A stretch of DNA of 59,651 bases, taken from NCBI GenBank assembly GCA_025463125.1, contig JAOAPX010000137.1:1-59651 (forward strand). The letters are read 5' to 3'. Each line of letters opens with the position of its first letter. Positions within the stretch are counted from its first letter, which is position 1. The DNA is from Acidobacteriota bacterium. GTDB taxonomy: Bacteria > Acidobacteriota > Blastocatellia > Pyrinomonadales > Pyrinomonadaceae. Below, piece by piece: positions 44,561 through 52,660 of the stretch. The position numbers and the translations under genes are program-made. The notes under the pieces are model-generated. The model was not told the DNA's origin. It ran no database searches and worked only from the letters and a program-made list of their open reading frames with translations.

Positions 44561-45316
44561 ATGCTTTCAATCGATTTAAATTGCGATATGGGTGAAAGTT
44601 TCGGCGCGTGGCGGATGGGAAACGATTACCAATTGATGGATTATGTTTCCTCGATCAATGTCGCCTGCGGTTTTCACGGCGGAGACGCTTCGGTGATTCG
44701 CCGAACGGTTGAATATGCGATCGAGAAAAACGTCGCCGTCGGCGCGCATCCTTCGTTTCCCGATTTGCAGGGTTTCGGACGGCGCGAGATGAAGATGTCA
44801 GCACTCGAAATTTTCGACATTGTTTTATACCAGGTTGCAGCGGTCAAGGGAATTTGTGAAGCGCTCGGCGCAAAGCTTCACCACGTAAAACCGCACGGAG
44901 CGCTTTATAATCAAGCCGCAAAAGACGCAGACCTCGCCGGAGCGATCGTTCGAGCGGTAAAAGCGATCGATGAAACGCTGATATTTTACGGTCTTTCCGG
45001 CAGTTTCCTGATTTCAGAAGCAGAAAAACAAAACTTAAAAACAGCTTCGGAAGTTTTCTCCGACCGGACTTATCGACCGGACGGCAGCTTGACGCCGCGA
45101 ACCGAGCCGAACGCGCTCATAATCGAGACAGGAAAAGCCGCCGCGCAGGTTTTGCAGATGGTTCAAACGCGTACGGTTTCGGCTGCAAGCGGCGAAACCG
45201 TTTCAATCGCCGCCGAAACAGTCTGTATTCACGGCGACGGCGAGCGAGCGCTCGAATTCGCCAAAGAAATTCGCCGCCGATTAATTAACGCGGAAGTTTC
45301 GATTCGTCCCGTTTAA
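44561..45316 (+). CDS. pxpA: 5-oxoprolinase subunit PxpA (LamB/YcsF family)
   Basis: This is the catalytic LamB/YcsF-family subunit of the PxpABC 5-oxoprolinase. The 251 residues are full length. Motifs are IDLNCDMGESFGAWRMGND at the start, NVACGFHGGDASVIRRTVEY, GAHPSFPDLQGFGRREMKM, HHVKPHGALYNQAAKD and VCIHGDGERALEFAKEIR. Gene order pxpB-pxpC-pxpA followed by an Nramp-like gene resembles the kip/ycs cluster of Bacillus subtilis in content. Confidence 0.95.
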   Translation: MLSIDLNCDMGESFGAWRMGNDYQLMDYVSSINVACGFHGGDASVIRRTVEYAIEKNVAVGAHPSFPDLQGFGRREMKMSALEIFDIVLYQVAAVKGICEALGAKLHHVKPHGALYNQAAKDADLAGAIVRAVKAIDETLIFYGLSGSFLISEAEKQNLKTASEVFSDRTYRPDGSLTPRTEPNALIIETGKAAAQVLQMVQTRTVSAASGETVSIAAETVCIHGDGERALEFAKEIRRRLINAEVSIRPV

Positions 45317-45407
45317 AGCTTTTCACAATCGCACGGGCGCGGATTTTGACAATTTATTTTATTGCTTCGTTGTAATTCTTATTTTTCGTGCCGGATTCGT
45401 TTATTTT

Positions 45408-46580
45408 ATGAAAAAATCTTCACTTTCATCGGTAATTTTAGGCGCGGCATTTTTGATGGCGACATCGGCTGTCGGTCCGGGCTTTTTAACGCAAACCACA
45501 GTTTTTACAATGCAGCTGGCGGCAAGCTTCGGCTTCGTCATTCTGCTTTCGGTTGTTTTAGACATCTTTGCGCAGCTGAATATCTGGCGCGTTTTAACGG
45601 TCAGCGGAAAACGCGGGCAGGACGTGGCGAACGAAACGATTTTCGGCAGCGGATACGTCCTGGCTTTTCTCGTCGCTTTCGGCGGTCTGGTTTTTAATAT
45701 CGGGAATGTCGGCGGCACAGGGCTCGGATTAAATGTTTTATTCGATCTTCCGGTTCAATACGGCGCGATTATCAGCGCCGCCGCCGCCATCGGAATTTTT
45801 CTTTATAAAGAAGCCGGAAAGGCGATGGACTTTTTCGTAAAAGTCCTCGGCTTTGTCATGCTCGCGCTGATAATTTACGTCGTTTTCGAATCAAGACCGC
45901 CGCTTGCCGAAGCCGCGTTTCGCACATTTTTGCCCGAAAAAATTGACGCTCGCGCAATCGTCACGCTGGTCGGCGGAACGGTCGGCGGATATATCACATT
46001 TGCCGGTGCGCACCGTTTGATCGACGCGGGAATTTACGGCATCGATTCGCTTGCCGAAGTAAACAGAAGCGCCATAACGGGAATTTGTTTAACCGCGATT
46101 ATCAGATTTCTTTTGTTTTTAGCCGCGCTCGGGGTGGTCTCTCTCGGAATGACAATCGACGCGAGCAATCCGCCCGCATCGGTTTTTCAAAACGCCGCCG
46201 GGAACCTTGGTTACCGGATTTTCGGCATCGTTATGTGGGCTGCCGCGATCACTTCGGTCGTCGGCGCGTCTTACACGTCGGTTTCTTTTTTGAAAACATT
46301 TAACGAGAAGATCGAAAAAAATGAAAAAGCCTTTATCGTCGGATTCATTCTTATTTCGACTTTTATATTTTTATTTCACGGCAATCCCGTGCAAATTCTC
46401 GTCTGGGCTGGCACGCTCAACGGTTTTATTCTGCCGGTCGGTCTGGCTTTGATTCTTCTCGCTTCGAGAAAATCAAACATTGTCGGCGCATACCGGCATC
46501 CTTTATGGCTCCAGGCGGCTGGATGGCTGGTAGTTTTGATTATGCTGGGGTTTAGTATTTTGACGCTGCTCGGAAAATAA
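45408..46580 (+). CDS. NRAMP-family transporter, YcsG-like
   Basis: The 390-residue protein is an inner membrane transporter with about 11 membrane helices. The first part has ATSAVGPGFLTQTTVFTMQL, where the usual NRAMP DPGN metal motif is not present; instead VGPGFLTQT is seen. The later part has TFAGAHRLIDAGIYGIDSLA. This fits the NRAMP-like proteins found beside pxpABC (YcsG) that may move an organic substrate rather than metals; this is inference. It is likely part of the 5-oxoproline unit. Confidence 0.85.
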   Translation: MKKSSLSSVILGAAFLMATSAVGPGFLTQTTVFTMQLAASFGFVILLSVVLDIFAQLNIWRVLTVSGKRGQDVANETIFGSGYVLAFLVAFGGLVFNIGNVGGTGLGLNVLFDLPVQYGAIISAAAAIGIFLYKEAGKAMDFFVKVLGFVMLALIIYVVFESRPPLAEAAFRTFLPEKIDARAIVTLVGGTVGGYITFAGAHRLIDAGIYGIDSLAEVNRSAITGICLTAIIRFLLFLAALGVVSLGMTIDASNPPASVFQNAAGNLGYRIFGIVMWAAAITSVVGASYTSVSFLKTFNEKIEKNEKAFIVGFILISTFIFLFHGNPVQILVWAGTLNGFILPVGLALILLASRKSNIVGAYRHPLWLQAAGWLVVLIMLGFSILTLLGK

Positions 46581-46669
46581 ATTTTCCCGCAAAAAACTTT
46601 AACCTTTTTTGTAAATACTGCATCATATTTTCTAAAAAACAGTCTTTGCAAAGCGGGGTAAAAGTTAAA

Positions 46670-47884
46670 ATGAGAAAAATTATTTTCGGCTTGATGCTGG
46701 TTTTTAGTATCTCTTCGGTTTGCCCGGCTCAATCGGGCAGAAGAATCGCCTCAACGCCCGCGCGACCGCAGCCGCAGGCTCAGGAACAACCCGAAGAGCC
46801 CGATTTCTCCGAGACGACTCCGAGAAAAAACCGCCCGGTTTATTCCGTTCCGGATTACCGGAATGCCGGAAAGCGAATCGCGGAGAAAAATCAGGCAAGC
46901 CGGCAAGTTCAAACTCCCGCAAACGAAAACGCCGCCGCCGATGATGAAGATATAGTCAAGGTCGAGACCAATCTGGTAACGATTCCCGTTTCCGTTTTCG
47001 ATCGAAACGGTCTTTATATCCCGAATTTAAAACAGGAAAACTTTAAGATTTTCGAAAACGGCACGCAGCAGGAAATTGCTTATTTCGGGACGTCGGAAAA
47101 ACCTTTTACCGTTATTCTGCTGCTCGACACAAGTCCTTCGACCGAGTATAAAATCGACGAGATCAGAAGCGCCGCGACCGCCTTTGTCGATCAGTTAAAA
47201 CCGCAGGACAGCGTGATGGTCATCGAGTTTGACGCGAATGTTCACGTTTTAACCGAAGCGACAAACGACCGCCAGAAAATTTATAAAGCAATTAAAAATG
47301 CTGATTTCGGCGGCGGCACGTCGCTTTATGACGCGGTCGAGTTTTCGCTGCGCAAGCGCTTGAGCAAAGTTCAGGGGCGAAAGGCGATTGTTCTTTTTAC
47401 GGACGGCGTCGATACAACCTCTTCGAAAGCGAATTACGATACGACGCTGCGCCTGGCGGAAGAAGCCGACGCGCTGATTTTTCCGATTTATTACAACACT
47501 TTTTTTGATAACCGTCGCGGAACCGTTATGAGTTCTCCTTTTCCGTTTCCTGATTTAGGCGGCGTGCTGAACGCTCCCGGAACAAGCGCAGCCGAATACG
47601 CTCTCGGTCGAAAATATCTCGAGGAACTGTCGGAAAACACAGGCGGGCGCGTTTTTCGTCCGGAAGCGACAAGCGGCGGCTTAACCGCTGCATTCGAAGG
47701 AATTGCCGAAGAGCTTCGCAGACAATACAATATCGGTTATTATCCGCAGGAAGAAGGACAAGCCGGGCAGCGCAAGCAAATAAAAGTCCGCGTCAATCGC
47801 CCGAATCTCGTCATTAGATCTCGCGACAGCTATATCGTCGGCACTGATGTGAAACCGGAACCGGCAGCGGTTGCCAAGCCTTAA
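46670..47884 (+). CDS. Secreted VWFA-domain protein (TIGR03436-like)
   Basis: From ATG 46670 the protein has 404 residues with a signal peptide (core KIIFGLMLVFSISSVCPA). A Pro/Gln-rich linker precedes the strand VETNLVTIPVSVFDRNGLYI, which is the typical entry of acidobacterial VWFA proteins (TIGR03436). The VWA domain (about 150-330) has MIDAS residues in LLDTSPSTEYK and FTDGVDTTSS. The end has YNIGYYPQEEGQAGQRKQIK. Its role is unknown; these proteins are numerous in Acidobacteriota. A terminator follows 28 bases after the stop. Confidence 0.88.
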   Translation: MRKIIFGLMLVFSISSVCPAQSGRRIASTPARPQPQAQEQPEEPDFSETTPRKNRPVYSVPDYRNAGKRIAEKNQASRQVQTPANENAAADDEDIVKVETNLVTIPVSVFDRNGLYIPNLKQENFKIFENGTQQEIAYFGTSEKPFTVILLLDTSPSTEYKIDEIRSAATAFVDQLKPQDSVMVIEFDANVHVLTEATNDRQKIYKAIKNADFGGGTSLYDAVEFSLRKRLSKVQGRKAIVLFTDGVDTTSSKANYDTTLRLAEEADALIFPIYYNTFFDNRRGTVMSSPFPFPDLGGVLNAPGTSAAEYALGRKYLEELSENTGGRVFRPEATSGGLTAAFEGIAEELRRQYNIGYYPQEEGQAGQRKQIKVRVNRPNLVIRSRDSYIVGTDVKPEPAAVAKP

Positions 47885-47912
47885 TAAAAAAACGCGACCT
47901 GCCGATTAAATG

Positions 47913-47942
47913 AAGGCGACATCCCGTTTGTCGCCTTTTTTG
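47913..47942 (+). terminator. Hairpin terminator after the VWFA gene
   Basis: The arms AAGGCGACA (47913-47921) and TGTCGCCTT (47929-47937) enclose a 7-base loop, followed by a T-run to 47941. It separates the VWFA gene from the signalling cluster. Confidence 0.85.
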
Positions 47943-48102
47943 TGTACACGCGAATTCAAATAAATATTGTCTTCGGGTAAAGATTTTATTAAATCCGCGA
48001 ATTCGTAAAGCTATCGGATAAAGTTTGTCGGGTCGAAAGATTTGTTAGTATTTTTGTTAGTATTATGTAATTCGGCGGTCGAAAAAGCCGCATTTGCAAT
48101 TT

Positions 48103-48861
48103 ATGAACAACGCGCCTCGAAATTCGCTTCGGCAAATTATCGCAAAATACGGAAATGATTTGTGCGGCGACGCGCGGCGCTGTGAAAATTTATTAAAAGA
48201 TTTGAGCGGCGAATATCGTCGTGAAATAAATGTTTTGATCAGCGCACTCGAAGAACGCGTGCCGCTCGATTTGCTGGCGGCGGGAAAATCCCTGCCGCGC
48301 GAATTGCTTTTAAACAAGCTCGGTAAACGGCTCGAAGACAATTTAGGTTTAACGAAAGAAGCGGCAAATTGGGCGGTCGATTCGTGGGCGCTCGCGCTCG
48401 GCGTCGCGACGGATTTGGAAATTGAGGAGAAAGAACAAAACCGGCGCGAAGCTTCGGCGCGAGATTTTCCAACATCACAAGATTCAAAAACAAAAACCGT
48501 AAATGACTCGGGCGCTCGCGCCAATCCGCCGAACCCCGCGCCGCGCACGCCGCCGAAACCAAAACCGCCGGCAATTTATCCGCCGATTGCGAAAACGCCC
48601 GCGAACCCGCCCGCTCCTTTGCCGAAATCGCCTCCGCAAACAAAAGGCGCAAACGTTAATGCGCCGCAAAACCCCGCTCAAACCGCCGTTCAGCCATTGA
48701 ATTCCGCTCCGAGAAAAAGATTCGGCAAGTTTTTCGGCTGTCTTTTCGTGATAATTTTTCTTTTTCTGTCGGGAATAGTTTTGCTTTTCGGCGTGCCTTA
48801 CGCGATTAACGTGATGCGCGAAACGCAGCAGAGCGAACCGCCGCGCTTTCCTCCGCGTTAA
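48103..48861 (+). CDS. Helical-domain protein with C-terminal membrane anchor (signalling cluster)
   Basis: The 252-residue protein has no named family that I can be sure of. Residues about 1-105 form a compact helical domain: LRQIIAKYGNDLCGDARRCE, LLKDLSGEYRREINVLISAL, EERVPLDLLA, LLLNKLGKRLEDNLGLTKEA and WAVDSWALALGV. The same domain begins the beta-helix protein at 51076 in this cluster. A Pro/Ala/Lys-rich disordered linker follows (about 120-205), then one membrane helix (about 212-238) and a short end. The domain should face the cytoplasm. It is the first gene of the set and has no clear binding site. Confidence 0.8.
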   Translation: MNNAPRNSLRQIIAKYGNDLCGDARRCENLLKDLSGEYRREINVLISALEERVPLDLLAAGKSLPRELLLNKLGKRLEDNLGLTKEAANWAVDSWALALGVATDLEIEEKEQNRREASARDFPTSQDSKTKTVNDSGARANPPNPAPRTPPKPKPPAIYPPIAKTPANPPAPLPKSPPQTKGANVNAPQNPAQTAVQPLNSAPRKRFGKFFGCLFVIIFLFLSGIVLLFGVPYAINVMRETQQSEPPRFPPR

Positions 48862-49050
48862 TTTTAAGACATTTCATATAACACTTTTCTTTTCATTTTA
48901 TATCAAAACCATACACTTTTCCGTTTTTCTGATTGCCAAAGCCTTTATTCGCCGCAGCAATTTTGTGGCGTGGGTTTTGCTTGGATGTACATTTCGTTTA
49001 ATAAAAGATTTATTAAGATTTGAAAACATTTTAAGCGAGGAGAAATTTTT

Positions 49051-49830
49051 ATGATGAAAAGACCCGGAGGCGAGCTTGCCTCGAGACCTCTGCATTTTAT
49101 ATGGATTGCCGACAGTTCCGGTTCGATGGGCGAGGACGGCAAAATTCAATCGCTGAATACGGCGATTCGCGAAGCGATTCCGCATATGAAAAAAGTTGCC
49201 GAAGACAATCCGAACGCGCAGGTTTTAGTGCGCGCCGTAAAATTTTCAAACGGCGCGCAGTGGCATATTTCGCAGCCGACGCCGGTTGCCGATTTTGCCT
49301 GGACGGATTTGACTGCCGACGGAGAGACCGATATGGGAAAAGCTCTCGAACTTGTCGCCGAACAATTGAAAATGCCGCCGATGAGCGAGCGAGCGCTTCC
49401 GCCCGTCCTGGTTTTGGTTTCCGACGGTCAGCCGACCGACGATTTCGACAACGGATTGAAAGCTTTAACGGATCAGCCCTGGGGCAAAAAATCGGTTCGA
49501 ATCGCAATATCCATCGGTCAGGACGCGGACCCGGATGTTTTACAGAAATTTATCGGCAATTCCGAATTAAAACCGCTTGCGGCGAATAGTCCCGAAGCAC
49601 TGGTCAAACATATCAAATGGGCTTCGACAGCCGTGCTCAAATCGGCTTCTTCGCCTGCGGCAAGCGCTGATGTGCCGAGTTCGCCCGATACCGCCAATGT
49701 TCCGATACCGATTCCGACGGCGGCTCCCGCAGCCGACGCGGCGCAAACGGCGAACGCTGCGTCCCAGACGACGAACGGCGCGGCGGCAGTCGATGCCGAC
49801 AATCAGAACAAGGTTGACGACGTTTGGTAA
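49051..49830 (+). CDS. TerY-like VWA domain protein
   Basis: The 259-residue cytoplasmic protein has a VWA fold of about 1-195 with a full MIDAS: DSSGSM (21-26), a Thr/Asp pair in TADGETDMGKALEL and VLVSDGQPTDD. It closely fits the TerY family, which couples with a PP2C phosphatase and a Ser/Thr kinase in TerY-P triads; both are encoded here downstream. The C-terminal 60 residues are an Ala/Thr/Pro-rich tail. A GCGAGGAGAAA binding site precedes the ATG at 49051. There is no signal peptide. Confidence 0.9.
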   Translation: MMKRPGGELASRPLHFIWIADSSGSMGEDGKIQSLNTAIREAIPHMKKVAEDNPNAQVLVRAVKFSNGAQWHISQPTPVADFAWTDLTADGETDMGKALELVAEQLKMPPMSERALPPVLVLVSDGQPTDDFDNGLKALTDQPWGKKSVRIAISIGQDADPDVLQKFIGNSELKPLAANSPEALVKHIKWASTAVLKSASSPAASADVPSSPDTANVPIPIPTAAPAADAAQTANAASQTTNGAAAVDADNQNKVDDVW

Positions 49831-49858
49831 AAAAAGTCATTCTGCGCAAAGGAAAACA

Positions 49859-49901
49859 AACGCGAATTTCGGATTTCATAAAAATACCCGAAATTCGCGT
49901 T
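49859..49901. other. Large intra-operon hairpin
   Basis: The 14-bp arms AACGCGAATTTCGG (49859-49872) and CCGAAATTCGCGTT (49888-49901) are fully complementary around a 15-base loop. No T-run follows. It lies between the VWA and PP2C genes, 30 bases ahead of the PP2C start, so it may set their ratio by RNA processing or stability, or hide the ribosome site. The role is not known. Confidence 0.6.
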
Positions 49902-49930
49902 CCATCGATTAATCAAATATTGAAGACGTA

Positions 49931-51079
49931 ATGACAGAAAACGAGCAAATAATCGAGTGGCGCGTCATCGGCGAAACCGTTCCCGGCGCGTCGCATATCC
50001 GCAGCGGCACGCCGAATCAGGACGCGATTCTTTACGTTCGCGAATCGGGCAGAGCTTTGCCGATATTACTTTCCGTAGCTGACGGACACGGCAGCCCGAA
50101 ATGTTTCCGAAGCGACAAAGGTTCGCGCTTTGCCGTTAGAAAAGCGGCTCAAATTATCGGCGAATTTTTAGAGGAACGCCGCGGCAATTTCGATTTGACG
50201 GAAATCGAAACGACGGGCGAAGATTATTTGCCGCGTGAGATCGTTAAAAAATGGAAAAAAACCGTTGAATACCACTTAAAACAAAATCCTTTTACCGAAG
50301 AAGAGTTAAAAAAACTCGAAGAAAAATCCGGCGCAAACTCGCGCAAATTAATTGAAGAAAATCCGCTTCTCGCTTACGGCACGACTTTACTCGCGGCGGC
50401 GCTCGAAGAAAACTTTGTTCTTTACGTTCAGCTCGGCGACGGCGATATTTTGAACGTTTCGAAAAGCGGCGAAGTAACGAAACCGCTGCCCGAAGATGAG
50501 CGTTTGCTGGCAAATGAAACGACTTCGCTTTGCCTGAAAGACGCGGAAAAGGATTTTCGTTTTTCTGTGCAAAAGATTTCCGCTGAAGAAAGTCCCGCGC
50601 TTATACTGCTTTCAACCGACGGTTATCTTAATTCGTTTTCCGACGAATCGGGATTTTTTCAAGCCGGAACCGATATTCTGCAAATGCTCGCCGAAGAAAA
50701 AGGCTTTGAATCGGTCAATGAAAATCTGAAAGGCTGGCTCGAAGAAGCAACACAAATGGGCAGCGGCGATGATTGTACGGTCGGGATTATTTACAGACCC
50801 GACGCGGCAAAAAAGCCTTCGAACGCATCGCAAACGGAAAAGTCCGATGTTTCGACGACAATCGAAAATCCGCCTTCGCCGGAAACTTCAAAAGCGATCG
50901 CCGCGCTGACCGGTTCCGCGCAGCCGATTTCCGGTGAAACGGAAGATGTGACGGTCACGATCACGATAAAAAAAGATAAAAACAAAACAACCTCGAACGC
51001 TTCCGGTTCCGCAGCCGCATCAATTGAACGGCAAAGCGAAGACACAGGCTCGCAAGATGAAAATAAAAAAAGTGAATGA
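49931..51079 (+). CDS. PP2C-family Ser/Thr phosphatase
   Basis: The 382-residue cytoplasmic phosphatase should reverse the kinase encoded two genes downstream. Motifs are GTPNQDAILYV, SVADGHGSPKCFRS with metal-binding Asp and Gly, YVQLGDGDILNV, LLSTDGYLNSFS and GSGDDCTVGIIYR; all key Asp are present. The last 80 residues are a Ser/Thr/Glu-rich tail (about 300-382) which may itself be phosphorylated. The stop overlaps the start of the beta-helix gene by four bases, so the two are co-translated. Confidence 0.92.
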   Translation: MTENEQIIEWRVIGETVPGASHIRSGTPNQDAILYVRESGRALPILLSVADGHGSPKCFRSDKGSRFAVRKAAQIIGEFLEERRGNFDLTEIETTGEDYLPREIVKKWKKTVEYHLKQNPFTEEELKKLEEKSGANSRKLIEENPLLAYGTTLLAAALEENFVLYVQLGDGDILNVSKSGEVTKPLPEDERLLANETTSLCLKDAEKDFRFSVQKISAEESPALILLSTDGYLNSFSDESGFFQAGTDILQMLAEEKGFESVNENLKGWLEEATQMGSGDDCTVGIIYRPDAAKKPSNASQTEKSDVSTTIENPPSPETSKAIAALTGSAQPISGETEDVTVTITIKKDKNKTTSNASGSAAASIERQSEDTGSQDENKKSE

Positions 51080-52632
51080 ACGATTTACCGCGACAAAAAC
51101 TCGTTGAAATTGTTGCAAAACACGGCGTCTCCGTCATCGAAAACGCGCGCCGCTGCGAAGGGCTTCTGCGGGATTACAGCCCCGGATTTCGCCGCGAAAT
51201 TTCCGTGCTGACAATGGCGATCGAGGAACGAGTTCCGCTCGATTTGCTCGCCGGAAAAGCGACGCCGCAACAGGTTTTGCTTGGGCGTCTATCGCAGAGG
51301 CTTTGCGATAATCTCGCTTTATCCGAACAAGCCGCGCGATGGTCCGTATACTCGTGGGCGCTGGCTCTGAAAATTATTTCCGTCGAAGAATTGCGAAAAC
51401 TCGAAGGAAATAACACCGTTCAAATGCAATCTTCAACCGCAGCGCCGACAAGACCGGCTCACCATCCGGTTCCAAGCAAAACTCAGCCGAATCTTATTCA
51501 ACCGGACGCGGCGATCGCGGCTAAACCTTTCGTTAACGGCTCGGTCATTGTTTCACCGGACGGAAAAGGGGATTTCACCAAAATCGGCGAAGCCATCGCA
51601 AATGTCGGCGAGAATACGCGTTTGATAATTCGCCCGGGCATTTATGCGGAAAGTTTAATTATTAATAAAAACATAGAAATTGCGGGCGACGCGCAATCGG
51701 GCGATGTCGTCATCGTCGGGACAAAGGCGAGCTGCCTGCAAATGCAAACGGGAAAAGCGATCGTGCGCGATTTAATTTTGCAGGGACGCGGCGCGAGAAA
51801 CGGAAAAGCCTTTTTTTCCGTTGATATTCCGGGCGGCGAGCTGATTCTGGAAAATTGCGACGTTACGTCCGATTCCCTTTCGTGCGTTGCCGTGCACGGC
51901 TCCTCGGCTAACCCGTCGATAAAAAACTGCCGCATTCACGACGGCGCCGATTCCGGCGTTTATTTTTTCGACAACGCGCGCGGGCGGCTTGAAGATTGCG
52001 AAATATACAGGAATCGAAACGTCGGCGCGGCAATTACGCAGGGCGCGAATCCGTTTATAAAGAATTGCCGTATTTACGAAGGAAACAGCGGCGGAGTCGT
52101 CGTTTGGGGAAACGGCGCCGCCGGGACGATCGAAGACTGCGTTATTTTCAAACACCGGCTTGCAAACGTCGGGATCAGTGAATACGCGAATCCGACGTTC
52201 CGGCGCTGCGAGATTTACGCGAGTCTCGATGCGGGCGTTTTCGTACAGCAAAACGGTTACGGCAAAATTGAAGAATGCGACGTTTACGGCAGCGAAGACG
52301 CTGAAATTGCCGTAGCTTCGGGCGGAAATCCGGTTTTGCGCGGCAATTCGATTCACGACGGAAAAGCTTCGGGCGTCGTTGTCCGCGATAAAGGGCGCGC
52401 TTTGATTGAAGACTGTGATATTTACGGCAATGCCGACGCGGGCGTTTCCGTAAACGGCGAAAGCGTCGCGGCGATTCGCCGGTGTAATATCAAGCAAAAC
52501 CGGAAAGTTGCCGTTCGGGTAAAAGGAGAAAGCGCCGTAAGCGTCGAAGACAGCGATTTAAGAGGCAATTTGTTTGCGACATGGGAAACCGAACACGGCG
52601 TCGTGGTCGAACGAAAAAACATTCGAGAATAA
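51076..52632 (+). CDS. Helical domain fused to right-handed beta-helix (signalling cluster)
   Basis: The 518-residue protein has two parts. Residues about 1-102 repeat the helical domain of the gene at 48103: LVEIVAKHGVSVIENARRCE, LLRDYSPGFRREISVLTMAI, EERVPLDLLAGK and WSVYSWALALKI. After a linker, about 150-518 form a right-handed parallel beta-helix: VIVSPDGKGDFTKIGEAIAN, then about fifteen rungs with recurring units such as NCRIHDGADSGVYFFDNARG and DCDIYGNADAGVSVNGESVA. There is no signal peptide, so it should be cytoplasmic. It resembles FBXO11-like scaffold helices more than secreted pectin enzymes. It likely acts as a docking scaffold or substrate. Confidence 0.85.
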   Translation: MNDLPRQKLVEIVAKHGVSVIENARRCEGLLRDYSPGFRREISVLTMAIEERVPLDLLAGKATPQQVLLGRLSQRLCDNLALSEQAARWSVYSWALALKIISVEELRKLEGNNTVQMQSSTAAPTRPAHHPVPSKTQPNLIQPDAAIAAKPFVNGSVIVSPDGKGDFTKIGEAIANVGENTRLIIRPGIYAESLIINKNIEIAGDAQSGDVVIVGTKASCLQMQTGKAIVRDLILQGRGARNGKAFFSVDIPGGELILENCDVTSDSLSCVAVHGSSANPSIKNCRIHDGADSGVYFFDNARGRLEDCEIYRNRNVGAAITQGANPFIKNCRIYEGNSGGVVVWGNGAAGTIEDCVIFKHRLANVGISEYANPTFRRCEIYASLDAGVFVQQNGYGKIEECDVYGSEDAEIAVASGGNPVLRGNSIHDGKASGVVVRDKGRALIEDCDIYGNADAGVSVNGESVAAIRRCNIKQNRKVAVRVKGESAVSVEDSDLRGNLFATWETEHGVVVERKNIRE

Positions 52633-52660
52633 ATTATAAAAATTTAAGGAACAGCGAAAA

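Noticed and set aside
46670..47884. Secreted VWFA protein as part of the TerY-like cluster
   Set aside because: It has a signal peptide and is followed by its own terminator, so it is a separate unit of the TIGR03436 type.
51772..52497. 241-codon minus-strand frame opposite the beta-helix gene
   Set aside because: Arises from the repeated rungs of the beta-helix on the other strand.
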